From: Candidatus Solirubrobacter pratensis | GTDB lineage: Bacteria; Actinomycetota; Thermoleophilia; Solirubrobacterales; Solirubrobacteraceae | Reading direction: 5' to 3' | Length of the DNA: 64,000 nt | Assembly (NCBI RefSeq): GCF_000425945.1 | Contig: NZ_KE384480.1 | Coordinates: 1 to 64,000, forward strand | Part shown: positions 54,802 through 63,275 of the stretch, piece after piece | Layout of the letters: every line of letters starts with the position of its first letter | How positions within the stretch are numbered: position 1 is the first letter of the stretch | The notes under the pieces: generated by a model | Databases searched by the model: none | Seen by the model: only the letters and a program-made list of their open reading frames with translations | What the model was told of the DNA's origin: nothing | Program-made: the position numbers and the translations under genes

Positions 54802-56941
54802 CCTCGACCACCCCCTTGACCATCTCCAGCGCGAACTCGGCCGACGTGAACAGCGTCAGCTTCTGGCCGAAGCGCGTGTTGAGGGTGTCCTCGATGCTCG
54901 TCGCCGTCGCGGCGACCTGCAGCGTGCGCGCGTCGGCGCGCGTCAGCACCGCGGCCTCGCCCTGCGGCGGGTCGTACTGGTGTCCCGGCGCTGTGCCGAC
55001 CACCTCGCGCAGGGTGGTCGTGAAGCTGCCGGAGACACCCTCGACCCCGCAGTGCAGCTGGCCCGCCGGCTCGTGCACGGCGACGACGTCGGCCACGCCG
55101 TCGAACAGGCACAGCATCACGTCGGTGCCGAGCCGCACCGAGCGCAGCACCTTCAACGGCTGCAGCCGCTCGCTGTCGGCGTACGCGCTCGCGGCCGCGT
55201 TCGGCCAGCCCGCGACGGCGGCCGAGCGCAGCAGGAAGCCGGTGACCTCGCCGGTCGCGTTCTCGTGCAGCGCGACCGCCGGCGCGGGATTCGGCCGGAC
55301 CTCGCGGCGCTCGGCATCCACGAGGCCGAGGAGCGCCTCCGGGAGCGGCTCGCCGGCGGTCGCGCGACCGATGCTCGACGCGCCGTCAATCAGCGCGTCG
55401 ATCCATGCGCGGTCGAGGTGGAACATCCGCAGCGACTCGGGCGGGAGCATGCCCTCGTCGGGGACGAGGTAGTTGAATGGCACGCCGTCCAGCAGCGCCA
55501 GGCGCGCGAGCCACCGGACGACGGGCGCGGGGGGCACCGGCTCCAGGTCGGCCAGCCGAGCGGCGCGCGCGCCGAGGACGCTCTCGAACGCGCCGCCGAG
55601 CAGCTGCTCGTAGCGCGCCTGCTCGGTGCGCACGACGGCGTGCGCGCGCAGCCCGCGGCGCCAGTTGTAGAGCGCGGTCCCGAAGCTGCGGCTCTGCAGG
55701 CCGAGCAGCAGGCCGAGCTGCCAGGCGGCGGCGTAGGAGATGTCGAACATCCCCGTCGACGGGTCGTAGCGGGTCGCGGCGTCGGGGCAGGAGATCGGCG
55801 TCTGCACCGTGGCGCTGACCGGCAGCGGCGCGAGCGGGCCGCGGTACCAGGAGACCGTCTCGCCACCGTGACGCAGGCGGTGCGCGAGCGGCACGTAGCC
55901 GAGCCCGAACGCGTTGTGGGCGAGGATCGCGGCGTCGGCCGCCGTCACGCTGCCCGCCTGGAGGTCGTTCATCGCCTGCTGGACCTGCCCCGGCGTCGGG
56001 CGCGCGCCGAGGTAGGGCAGCTGGAGCGAGGAGAGCGGCCCGGCCTGCCCCGGCGGCACCGCGTTCACGCCCTCGAGCAGCGCCTGGAACGTGGCGTCGC
56101 CGTCGGTGGCGGTGAACGACCACCAGCGGTAGGTCAGCAGTCGCACGGTGCTCGCGCCGGCGAGTCCGGGCGCGGGGTTGCCCTGCGCGTCGGGCAGCAG
56201 CGGGGCCATGTTCTCGAGCGAGACGAGGTACGCGTGGGCGCGGGTCCCGCCCCGCGCGGGGACGCGGTTGCCGAGCACCACGGCCGGCGAGCTCACCTCG
56301 GTCGTCGTGTCGTGGGCGTCGACCGTGTCGGTCTCGCGGATGTGGGCGAGGTACGGCAGGTCCGCGGCGGCCGGCGCGATCGCGCTGAACAGCGCCGCGT
56401 CGACGTCGATCGTCATGCACGCGTCGTCGGGCGTCTCGCCGTAGTCGAGCGGGTTGATCGACGGATAGGAGACGATCCCCGCCGGCAGCGTGCCGATGCC
56501 GGTCACCGTCGAGCCGGCGGCCGTGATCGGCGTGCCGGCCGCGATCAGGTCCTTGGCGGTGCGCTTGTGCGGCGCCGGCGCCTGGGCCTCGTCGAACAAC
56601 AGCACGGCGAGCCACGGAGCGCTCGGATCCGGTGTGGCGGTGCGCTCCCACGGCAGCGTGCGGCGGTTGAAGAGCACGTGCGGGAGGTCGCCGTCGAGCT
56701 CGCCGACCGCGAGGTCAGGGGGGAAGACGGCGGCGAGCTCGCTCGGGTCCAGCGAGAACCGCTCCCCCGCCACGGCGAAGCGCCGCGTGACCGAGAACGT
56801 GTCGGGCGTCTTCGGCGCGACCTGGTTGGTGCCCTGCGCGGCGGTGATCTCGTACTCGCCGTCCTTGAGCGCCGGCTGGTCGTACTGGATGAACGTCACG
56901 AGCCGGTGCTCCGGCGCCACGGTGCGCCGCGCCGCGGTCAC
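54779..56941 (-). CDS. Large uncharacterised protein of the giant operon
   Basis: 720 aa from GTG 56941 (GTGA overlap with the DUF6603 gene stop). The N-terminus reads HRLVTFIQYDQPALKDGEYE, then VFPPDLAVGELDGDLPHVLF and NRRTLPWER near residue 105, a pattern found in a widespread family of unknown function that occurs with HLHWALPD proteins. The middle contains LPYLAHIRETDTVD and the end FTSAEFALEMVKGVVEVEF. Soluble, no signal peptide. Translational coupling on both sides suggests a fixed ratio with its neighbours, as in a multi-subunit assembly. Confidence 0.78.
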   Translation of the reverse strand: MTAARRTVAPEHRLVTFIQYDQPALKDGEYEITAAQGTNQVAPKTPDTFSVTRRFAVAGERFSLDPSELAAVFPPDLAVGELDGDLPHVLFNRRTLPWERTATPDPSAPWLAVLLFDEAQAPAPHKRTAKDLIAAGTPITAAGSTVTGIGTLPAGIVSYPSINPLDYGETPDDACMTIDVDAALFSAIAPAAADLPYLAHIRETDTVDAHDTTTEVSSPAVVLGNRVPARGGTRAHAYLVSLENMAPLLPDAQGNPAPGLAGASTVRLLTYRWWSFTATDGDATFQALLEGVNAVPPGQAGPLSSLQLPYLGARPTPGQVQQAMNDLQAGSVTAADAAILAHNAFGLGYVPLAHRLRHGGETVSWYRGPLAPLPVSATVQTPISCPDAATRYDPSTGMFDISYAAAWQLGLLLGLQSRSFGTALYNWRRGLRAHAVVRTEQARYEQLLGGAFESVLGARAARLADLEPVPPAPVVRWLARLALLDGVPFNYLVPDEGMLPPESLRMFHLDRAWIDALIDGASSIGRATAGEPLPEALLGLVDAERREVRPNPAPAVALHENATGEVTGFLLRSAAVAGWPNAAASAYADSERLQPLKVLRSVRLGTDVMLCLFDGVADVVAVHEPAGQLHCGVEGVSGSFTTTLREVVGTAPGHQYDPPQGEAAVLTRADARTLQVAATATSIEDTLNTRFGQKLTLFTSAEFALEMVKGVVEVEFRQGG

Positions 56942-59900
56942 TTCTGCTCTCCCAGCAGCCGCAGGACCGGGTTGGCGACGAGGTCGTACGCGGCCTGCGT
57001 CGACAGCTCGGACACGTCGATCGTCTTGGGCATCGCCCGGCCCTCGCTCGCGATCGCGGCGACCAGCGCGGACCGCACGCTCGCGGGCCCCGCCGCGGCG
57101 ATCGTGCCCCACACCGTCTGGTCGGTGAACGGGTCGGTCTCCGGCGCGATCGCGTCGGTCCACGCGAACGGCTTGATCGGGTCGGCGATCGTGTACTCGA
57201 GGTCGACCAGCTTGATCGGCAGCGTGTGGTCCGGCGGCTTGACGAACGGCGTGATCGTGAACCCGACCGCCACGCCGTCGACCGTCGTGCCGTTGAGCGG
57301 GTCGACGCCGACCGGCACGCCGTGCGAGTCGAACTGCCGCTGGCGCCACAGCGCCGCAGGCACGTTGCGCACGACCGGATCGGCGTGGAACTCGGAGTCC
57401 TCGGTCGACACGATCTCGATCGTGTGCGTCGAGGTCAGCTCGCCGGAGCCGACGCCGACCGGGCCGACGCCGAAGTCGGTGTTGGGGACCGGCGCGTCCG
57501 GCGCGAGCGTGACGTTCGGGCTGAACGTCCAATCCTTCGTCGGGATCGCCGACTGCGTGACGAGCTGAAGCTGCTCGCCGCTGACGACCCAGTTGAGCTG
57601 CCCGTCCTCGTCGGTCAGGCGCTTGAGCAGCCCGGCTTGCACGACGATCTGGACGACCGCCGGCACCTTCGTGTCGTCGGCGCCGGCGGCCAGGCCGAGC
57701 TTCCGAGCCGACGCCGCCGGCGCGCTCGGGATCAGCTTGGCGACGAAGTCGCCCCAGTCGATCGTCGTGCGCGTGTCCGGCGACCCTGGGCCGAAGCCGA
57801 TCGTGAAGCTGATGATCGACAGGTCGATCGTCGCCGTGCCGGCGAAGGGCGGGCCCCAGATGTTCAGGTCCACGCCGAGGTGGATGCTCACCTTGAACGA
57901 CGTGAACAGCAGGTCCACCGTGAACGACGCGCCCAGGTGGATCCCGGCCGAGATGTAGTAGTGGAAGGGCTCGAAGACGAGCAGGAAGTCCGCCTCGACG
58001 TCGAACCACGCGCGGATGTCGCCGCTCTGCCAGACGGCGCTGAGCCCGCCGCCCGCCATCACCGCGCTCGACGTCAGCGCGAAGTAGAGATCGCCGGCGA
58101 TCGTCAGCTCGGGCGTCACCTGCCAGTTGAGCCCCAGCCGGGGGACGGCCGGGTAGTAGCTCGGCTTGTCGAAGCGCGGGCTGTAACCGCCGAGCGTGAC
58201 GACGAACTCGCCCTCGTGCTCGCCGCTGAACCACGTCGTCATCGCGAAGCCGCCGGTCAGGTGGCAGTCCTGCGACAGCACGAACGACTGCGGCGTCAGC
58301 TGGCCGCTGATCGAGAGCAGGCCCTGCGACGGGATGAACACGGCCTCAAGCTCGAGCTGCGCGAGCGCGACCGCCGGCGCCGGCGCGGGCGGCAGCTGCA
58401 CGGTGGAGATGCCGAGCAGCGCGACCTCGAACTGCGAGCCGAACTCGACCGTCAGCAGCGCGAACGACTCCACCAGCTCGAACGACGTGAAGCGGACGCC
58501 GACGGCCAGCCAGTAGTCGCCCACCGACGGCGCGACGACGCCCGAGCTCGACAGCTCGCCGATCACCTTGGTGACCGCGTCGGCGATCGCGCCGGTGTCC
58601 ATCGGCGGCGGGTTGCCGGCCCCCTGTGCCCACTGGACGAGCGGGAAGGTGGCCACGCCGTCGACCGGCGGGATGACGAGCCGGCGGTTGAAGCCGAAGC
58701 CGGCCGCCAGGCCGGTGACGAAGAAGAACGCAGGCCCGCCGATCGGGTAGTCGAGCACCGCGTAGAGGAAGAACGACGGATGCCCGTCGACTTCGCAGTA
58801 CCCGCCGAGCGCCGCGATCTGCAGCTGCTCGACCCCGAGGATCAGCTCGCCGTAGAAGTCGACCGGGTCGATCTTGCCCACCAGCGCCCCGCTCAGCTCG
58901 ACCGGCCCCTCGGCGTAGGTGATCGCGAGCCCGTCGATCGTGAACTTCGTGTCGAACGAGGTCAGCGGCGAGCCGACGCCGAGCCCCATCACCGCGATCG
59001 TCAGCCCGCCCGCCGACACCGACGCGTTCATCAGGAAGTACAGGACGCTGTCGCGGTAGCGGATCCCGACCTTCTGGAACGCCACGGGGCCGAAGCTCTT
59101 CTGCAGCGTCAGCCACACCGTGCCGTCCGACGGGCTGGGCGGGGCGCCGGCCGGCGCGAGCGCGAGCGCGTTCTCGCCGGTGCTCGCCGGCGTGCCGATC
59201 GTCAGCGTCGTCTTCTCGCCGCCCGCGTCGAACACCATCGCCAGCGCGACGCCGGACATCCCCGCCGTCGGCACGGCCGGATACCCGCCGCCGAGCCGGG
59301 TCAGCTCGCCGTCGATCAGGCCGGCGGCGGTCGCGTCGAGCGGCGAGGAGACGAGCACCTGGATGTCGTCGACCGCGACCGAGACGACCTTGTCGAGGTC
59401 GGGGCCGATGATCGGGATGTCGCTGAGGCTGATCTTGCGATCGATCTCGAGCCCGAAGAAGAACGACCACCCCGTGCTCTTGAGCGCGACCAGCACCGCC
59501 TTGCCGTAGGTCGCCGAGTGCGCCTCCAGGACGAGGATCGCCTTCGTGAAGTCGTAGCTGAGCGTCGCCGACTCGAGGTCCAGGTCGAGCCCCTTCGGGA
59601 TCGGCGGCGCCGTGATCCCGATCGCCGTGGCCAGCGTGTCGATCCCCAGGTAGTCCTGGTTGAGCGCCTGCCAGGTGCCGGTGATGGTGGCGTCGGACCC
59701 GACGAGCGCGACGGTGACGCCGAACGAGGAGTCGCCGAGCACGAGCCCGCCGACGAGCTCATAGGTCTTCTTCGCGGAGTCGACGAGCAGCTGGAGCTCG
59801 CCGTCGACGTGGACGCCGAGCAGCGGGAGCGTCACGGCCCCGTCGGCGGTGGCGTAGAGCGTGTACTCGACCGCTCCCTGCGAGGGCTTGTCGAGCGCGA

Positions 59901-61212
59901 CGCCGAGCTCCGTCAGCGTCAGCTCGAGCCCGTCCGGCAGCGTGACGCCACCGTCAGAGAGCCCGCTCACGACCCTCGAGAGCGCGAGCTTGCCGATGAA
60001 CGCCGCCGAGACCGCCAGGTCCCCGGATCCGACGTCGTACTGGATGCCGAGGTCGAACTCGCCGTCGATGACCTCCGGGAAGAGCTTCGACTTGGCGTCG
60101 AAGGAGATCAGCGCCGTGGCGAAGGGCGCCGTCGCCGCGACCGACAGCGTGGTCTCGGTGATCGTGAACTGGCCGTAGCCCCACGGGCCCGAGGAGCCGA
60201 TGCTCGCGCCGACCGCGACGAGGTCGATCGACGATCCCAGCGAGAACGTGGCCGACAGGCCCTTGAGCGTGACCGCGTGGAAGATGCTCTGCAGCAGCGG
60301 CGGGATGCCGGTCGTGAAGTCGACGCCCAGCAGGCTGATCAGCGTCGCGGGATCGAGCGTGCCCGCGACGGGCGGCTGGAGCGGCGACAGCGCGAGCGTG
60401 ACGGTCGTCAGCCCGGACGCCAGCAGCGCCTTGAGGTCGCACTGCGGCTTGCCGTCGAGGCTCAGCGTCGTCGCGAACGCGAGCCACGCGATCGCCTTGC
60501 CGTCCTCCCCGGGGCCGGACGCGAGCTCCAGCCGCGGGGTGCTGAGCGGGAACTGCGCCGGCAGCGCGATCCCGCCGGTGAGCGGCGCGCTGAGCCCGAG
60601 CGCGGGGATCCCGTCGTCGGGGCTCGCGAGCTTCGACGGATCGACCATGCCGGTCAGGGCGACGCTGTCGCTCGTCGAGCCGGCCTTCAACAGCGCGACG
60701 GCGACGGCGAGCGGCCCGTCGAGCGTCGCGAGGCTGAAGAGCTGCGCGCCCGGCGTCAGCGCCTGGACGCCGCCGTTCCAGGCGTAGGTGTCGCCCGGGA
60801 GCGTCGTCGCGACGTAGCGGACGTCGCCCAGCTTCAACTCGTCGAACGGCGCGGTGGCGAGCGCCGAGAACGTGCTCCCCAGCGTCCAGCCGTCCGCCGG
60901 CGCGATCGCGATCTGGACGTCCGCGGTGCCGCCGTCCGGCGCCGTGAAGCACACGGCGGCCGTCGCGCCCGTGACGCCGAGCACGTCCGCCGTGCCGGTC
61001 AGCGCGAGCGTGTCGCCGGCCGGGGGCGGCACCGTTGCGTCGTAGGCGACGGAGAGGTCGGCGCTGCCGAGCATGAACCCGCCCCGCACGAGCGCGTCGA
61101 GGCCGGCCCGCGGCGTCAGGCCCGCCTTCGTCAGCGTCGCCTCGGAGATCGTGAACGCCTTGCCGGCGTCGACCTGCGACTGCAGCGCCGTCTGCAGGTC
61201 GGAGAGGCTCAT
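56938..61212 (-). CDS. DUF6603 giant beta-rich protein
   Basis: 1424 aa from ATG 61212. The DUF6603 core lies around residues 950-1160: FAMTTWFSGEHEGEFVVTLG, GGYSPRFDKPSYYPAVPRLG, LTIAGDLYFALTSSAVMAGG, then FEPFHYYISAGIHLGASF. The remaining chain alternates short amphipathic strands (LSVAATAPFATALISFDAKS, VDGELQLLVDSAKKTYELVG), reminiscent of long beta-groove or beta-barrel-like proteins. No signal peptide or membrane helix. DUF6603 proteins occur in bacteria and fungi without a known role. It is second in the operon, 18 nt after the EEP gene and overlapping the next by 4 nt. Confidence 0.85.
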   Translation of the reverse strand: MSLSDLQTALQSQVDAGKAFTISEATLTKAGLTPRAGLDALVRGGFMLGSADLSVAYDATVPPPAGDTLALTGTADVLGVTGATAAVCFTAPDGGTADVQIAIAPADGWTLGSTFSALATAPFDELKLGDVRYVATTLPGDTYAWNGGVQALTPGAQLFSLATLDGPLAVAVALLKAGSTSDSVALTGMVDPSKLASPDDGIPALGLSAPLTGGIALPAQFPLSTPRLELASGPGEDGKAIAWLAFATTLSLDGKPQCDLKALLASGLTTVTLALSPLQPPVAGTLDPATLISLLGVDFTTGIPPLLQSIFHAVTLKGLSATFSLGSSIDLVAVGASIGSSGPWGYGQFTITETTLSVAATAPFATALISFDAKSKLFPEVIDGEFDLGIQYDVGSGDLAVSAAFIGKLALSRVVSGLSDGGVTLPDGLELTLTELGVALDKPSQGAVEYTLYATADGAVTLPLLGVHVDGELQLLVDSAKKTYELVGGLVLGDSSFGVTVALVGSDATITGTWQALNQDYLGIDTLATAIGITAPPIPKGLDLDLESATLSYDFTKAILVLEAHSATYGKAVLVALKSTGWSFFFGLEIDRKISLSDIPIIGPDLDKVVSVAVDDIQVLVSSPLDATAAGLIDGELTRLGGGYPAVPTAGMSGVALAMVFDAGGEKTTLTIGTPASTGENALALAPAGAPPSPSDGTVWLTLQKSFGPVAFQKVGIRYRDSVLYFLMNASVSAGGLTIAVMGLGVGSPLTSFDTKFTIDGLAITYAEGPVELSGALVGKIDPVDFYGELILGVEQLQIAALGGYCEVDGHPSFFLYAVLDYPIGGPAFFFVTGLAAGFGFNRRLVIPPVDGVATFPLVQWAQGAGNPPPMDTGAIADAVTKVIGELSSSGVVAPSVGDYWLAVGVRFTSFELVESFALLTVEFGSQFEVALLGISTVQLPPAPAPAVALAQLELEAVFIPSQGLLSISGQLTPQSFVLSQDCHLTGGFAMTTWFSGEHEGEFVVTLGGYSPRFDKPSYYPAVPRLGLNWQVTPELTIAGDLYFALTSSAVMAGGGLSAVWQSGDIRAWFDVEADFLLVFEPFHYYISAGIHLGASFTVDLLFTSFKVSIHLGVDLNIWGPPFAGTATIDLSIISFTIGFGPGSPDTRTTIDWGDFVAKLIPSAPAASARKLGLAAGADDTKVPAVVQIVVQAGLLKRLTDEDGQLNWVVSGEQLQLVTQSAIPTKDWTFSPNVTLAPDAPVPNTDFGVGPVGVGSGELTSTHTIEIVSTEDSEFHADPVVRNVPAALWRQRQFDSHGVPVGVDPLNGTTVDGVAVGFTITPFVKPPDHTLPIKLVDLEYTIADPIKPFAWTDAIAPETDPFTDQTVWGTIAAAGPASVRSALVAAIASEGRAMPKTIDVSELSTQAAYDLVANPVLRLLGEQK

Positions 61213-61230
61213 GACCGGTTCCGCCGCTCG

Positions 61231-62607
61231 TCAGACATCGAAGACGATCGCCATGTGGTCGCTCACGTCGGCGATCCGCCCGAAGTTCGGCCACGTCGCG
61301 AACCCGCCGGCGCCGGCGGCGGGATTGACCCCGGCCGGGAGGGGGACCGGCGCCGCCAGCCGGCTGGAGTAGCCGTAGCCGCCGGTCAGACCGGCGACGG
61401 CAGGCGCCGGCGGCAGGGGGGCGTACGGCTTGCCCACGACCGTGTTGACGATCGTCGTGTTGAAGTTGTGCCCCGGCGCCGGCGCGGGGTAGAGGACGAA
61501 CACGTTGTCGATGCAGCCGCTGTCGGTCGCCCTCCGCGGATTGATCGCCGTGCCGCCGAGGTAGCCGAAGCGCGGGTAGACGTTGTGCTGCGGATCAGGC
61601 GCCGCGCCGTTGGCATTGAACGGCGTCGCCAGGTCGACGGGCAGCAGGTGGGTGAGGCAGTACGGGTGGCGCGCGGCGTTGATGTTGCCGGTCCCGTCGC
61701 GAGGGTCCAGCAGCCACGAGTAGTTGAGGTTCACGAGCGGCCTGTAGGCGCCGTTGACGTTCATGTTGAACGTCTCGACGTTGAAGTCGCCGACGACGAT
61801 GTTGACCTCGTTGGCGGGCGCCGCCGCGAGCGCCGGGATGTCCGCGATGTTGCGCGTCCCTGCCACAGCCGAGGCGGGCGACGTGTGGACCGTGTAGAGG
61901 TTGAGCGTCCGAGCGCCGCCGATGTCGCGCATCCGCGTGTAGAACGGGCTGCGGCTCTGGGGGTAGGGGAAGTCGATCCGGACGCCGCCGGCGGTGTGGT
62001 GCTCCCACTGCCCGGCGCCGCGCCACTCCGGGACCTGGACGGCGCCCGCGGCCCAGGTGCGGTTCAGTTGCAGGGCGGTGATCGGGTTCGCCGGATTCGG
62101 CATCGCGTTGCGCCAGTCCGCCGGATAGTCCGCGATCGCCGCGACGTTCCCCGGGGTCGCCTCTCGGGCGAGCGAGAGCCCGTTGTCCGTCGACCACACG
62201 TACGGGCCCGCGAACCCGATCGACGTCGAGTCGTAGAAGACCGCCACCGCCTCGCGGATGCCGAGGTCGCCGAGCATCAGCGGCGGGACGAGGCACCACG
62301 TGTTGCCGAGCTTGTTGCGGATCTGATCCAGCAGCATCAGCACACCCCGGCCGACGCTGGACGCGCGGTTGAGCACGTTGCCCTGATAGCTCACCTCGCG
62401 CACGCGGGAGTAGACCTCGGCGATCACGATCAGGTCCGGCGGTGGCGGCGAGTTGGCAGGCAGCACCGGCGGCGGGGTCGGCGCGATGACCTCGTTGAGG
62501 ATGTGGTCCAGGCGCGACTGGGACTCGACGAAGCCCGCCCAGCTGTCGTTGCGGTAGATCTTCGCCTGCGTGAAGTTGCGCAGGTTCCAGTACAGGATCC
62601 GCGTCAT
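61231..62607 (-). CDS. Endonuclease/exonuclease/phosphatase (EEP) family enzyme
   Basis: 458 aa from ATG 62607. EEP/DNase-I-fold motifs in order: RILYWNLRNF with the metal-site Asn, PDLIVIAEVYSR with Glu, NLYTVHTSP with His, VVGDFNVETFN with the catalytic Asp-Asn pair, and DVSDHMAIVFDV with the terminal Asp-His. Substrates of this superfamily include DNA, RNA, phosphoinositides and sphingomyelin; none can be picked here. No signal peptide. It is the first gene of the giant operon and the only one with a clear catalytic site, so it may be its effector or processing enzyme. Confidence 0.83.
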   Translation of the reverse strand: MTRILYWNLRNFTQAKIYRNDSWAGFVESQSRLDHILNEVIAPTPPPVLPANSPPPPDLIVIAEVYSRVREVSYQGNVLNRASSVGRGVLMLLDQIRNKLGNTWCLVPPLMLGDLGIREAVAVFYDSTSIGFAGPYVWSTDNGLSLAREATPGNVAAIADYPADWRNAMPNPANPITALQLNRTWAAGAVQVPEWRGAGQWEHHTAGGVRIDFPYPQSRSPFYTRMRDIGGARTLNLYTVHTSPASAVAGTRNIADIPALAAAPANEVNIVVGDFNVETFNMNVNGAYRPLVNLNYSWLLDPRDGTGNINAARHPYCLTHLLPVDLATPFNANGAAPDPQHNVYPRFGYLGGTAINPRRATDSGCIDNVFVLYPAPAPGHNFNTTIVNTVVGKPYAPLPPAPAVAGLTGGYGYSSRLAAPVPLPAGVNPAAGAGGFATWPNFGRIADVSDHMAIVFDV

Positions 62608-62680
62608 CCGGCGGCCATCATGATCTGGATATGTGTATTGATCATGCGACGCTCATCAACATGGCCGCTTCAACACCAGT

Positions 62681-62755
62681 GAACCGCATTTCGGTTCGAT
62701 CAGCATGTCTTGACCTTGCAGGCCGGACGCTAGTCCCCGGCCGACGGCCTGTCAA
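62681..62755 (-). promoter_or_regulatory. Promoter and leader hairpin of the giant operon
   Basis: Minus-strand -35 TTGACA (complement of 62750-62755), 17-nt spacer, and -10 TAGCGT (complement of 62727-62732). Transcription would start near 62720, leaving a leader of about 110 nt. Within it GAACCG-CATTT-CGGTTC (62681-62697) forms a perfect 6-bp hairpin. The leader is AT-richer than its surroundings. The hairpin could be an operator or an RNA element. Confidence 0.65.
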
Positions 62756-62844
62756 CGGGCCGTGCGGCATTGTCAGCTTGCGAAAATTGCGTAAAAGTGA
62801 GGATCGATGAACAGATTCGGTGAGCGACGGACGAGGCCGGCGGC

Positions 62845-63147
62845 GTGATCGCCACGGCCACCTGTGAGACGTTCGCCCCGCACGTCGGCGAGCGGTTTGC
62901 GGCGATGACACCGTCGGGGATGAGCTTCGAGCTGGTCCTCACGTCAGCAGAGGCGTCGCGCCATGGAGCCCCCGACGGGGCGCGCCGGGCGCCGTTCTCG
63001 CTGCTCTTCCACGCCGAGGGTGAGCAACGCGCCCGTCCTCAGCAGACGTTTGCGCTGCGCCATGCGCGGCTCGGTGCGTTCGAGCTGTTCCTTGTGCCGC
63101 TGGGCCCGGATGAGCGCGGCATGCGCTACGAGGCCGTGATCGGGTAG
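62845..63147 (+). CDS. DUF6916 protein
   Basis: 100 aa from GTG 62845. The motif TFAPHVGERFAAMTPSGMSF, PFSLLFHAEGEQ and LGAFELFLVPLGPDERGMRY match DUF6916, a small beta-barrel-like domain; I associate it with genes for tail-collar (microcystin-dependent-like) proteins. It is divergent from the giant operon with about 240 nt between starts. No signal peptide. Function unknown. Confidence 0.78.
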   Translation: MIATATCETFAPHVGERFAAMTPSGMSFELVLTSAEASRHGAPDGARRAPFSLLFHAEGEQRARPQQTFALRHARLGAFELFLVPLGPDERGMRYEAVIG

Positions 63148-63275
63148 TCACCGGCGGGTTGTCCGCGCGCGGCCCTTGCAATCGGCGCGTGGATGCAGGA
63201 GGGTCGTCGCGCCGCGGCGGTGAACGCCAATCTCCTGAGCGTTCTGCCGATCTCGCGGAGTCAGGACCAGCACAG

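Noticed and set aside
57226..62682. 5.4-kb open frame on the plus strand opposite the DUF6603 and EEP genes
   Set aside because: No domain pattern, dominated by Arg, Asp and Gln; an antisense shadow.
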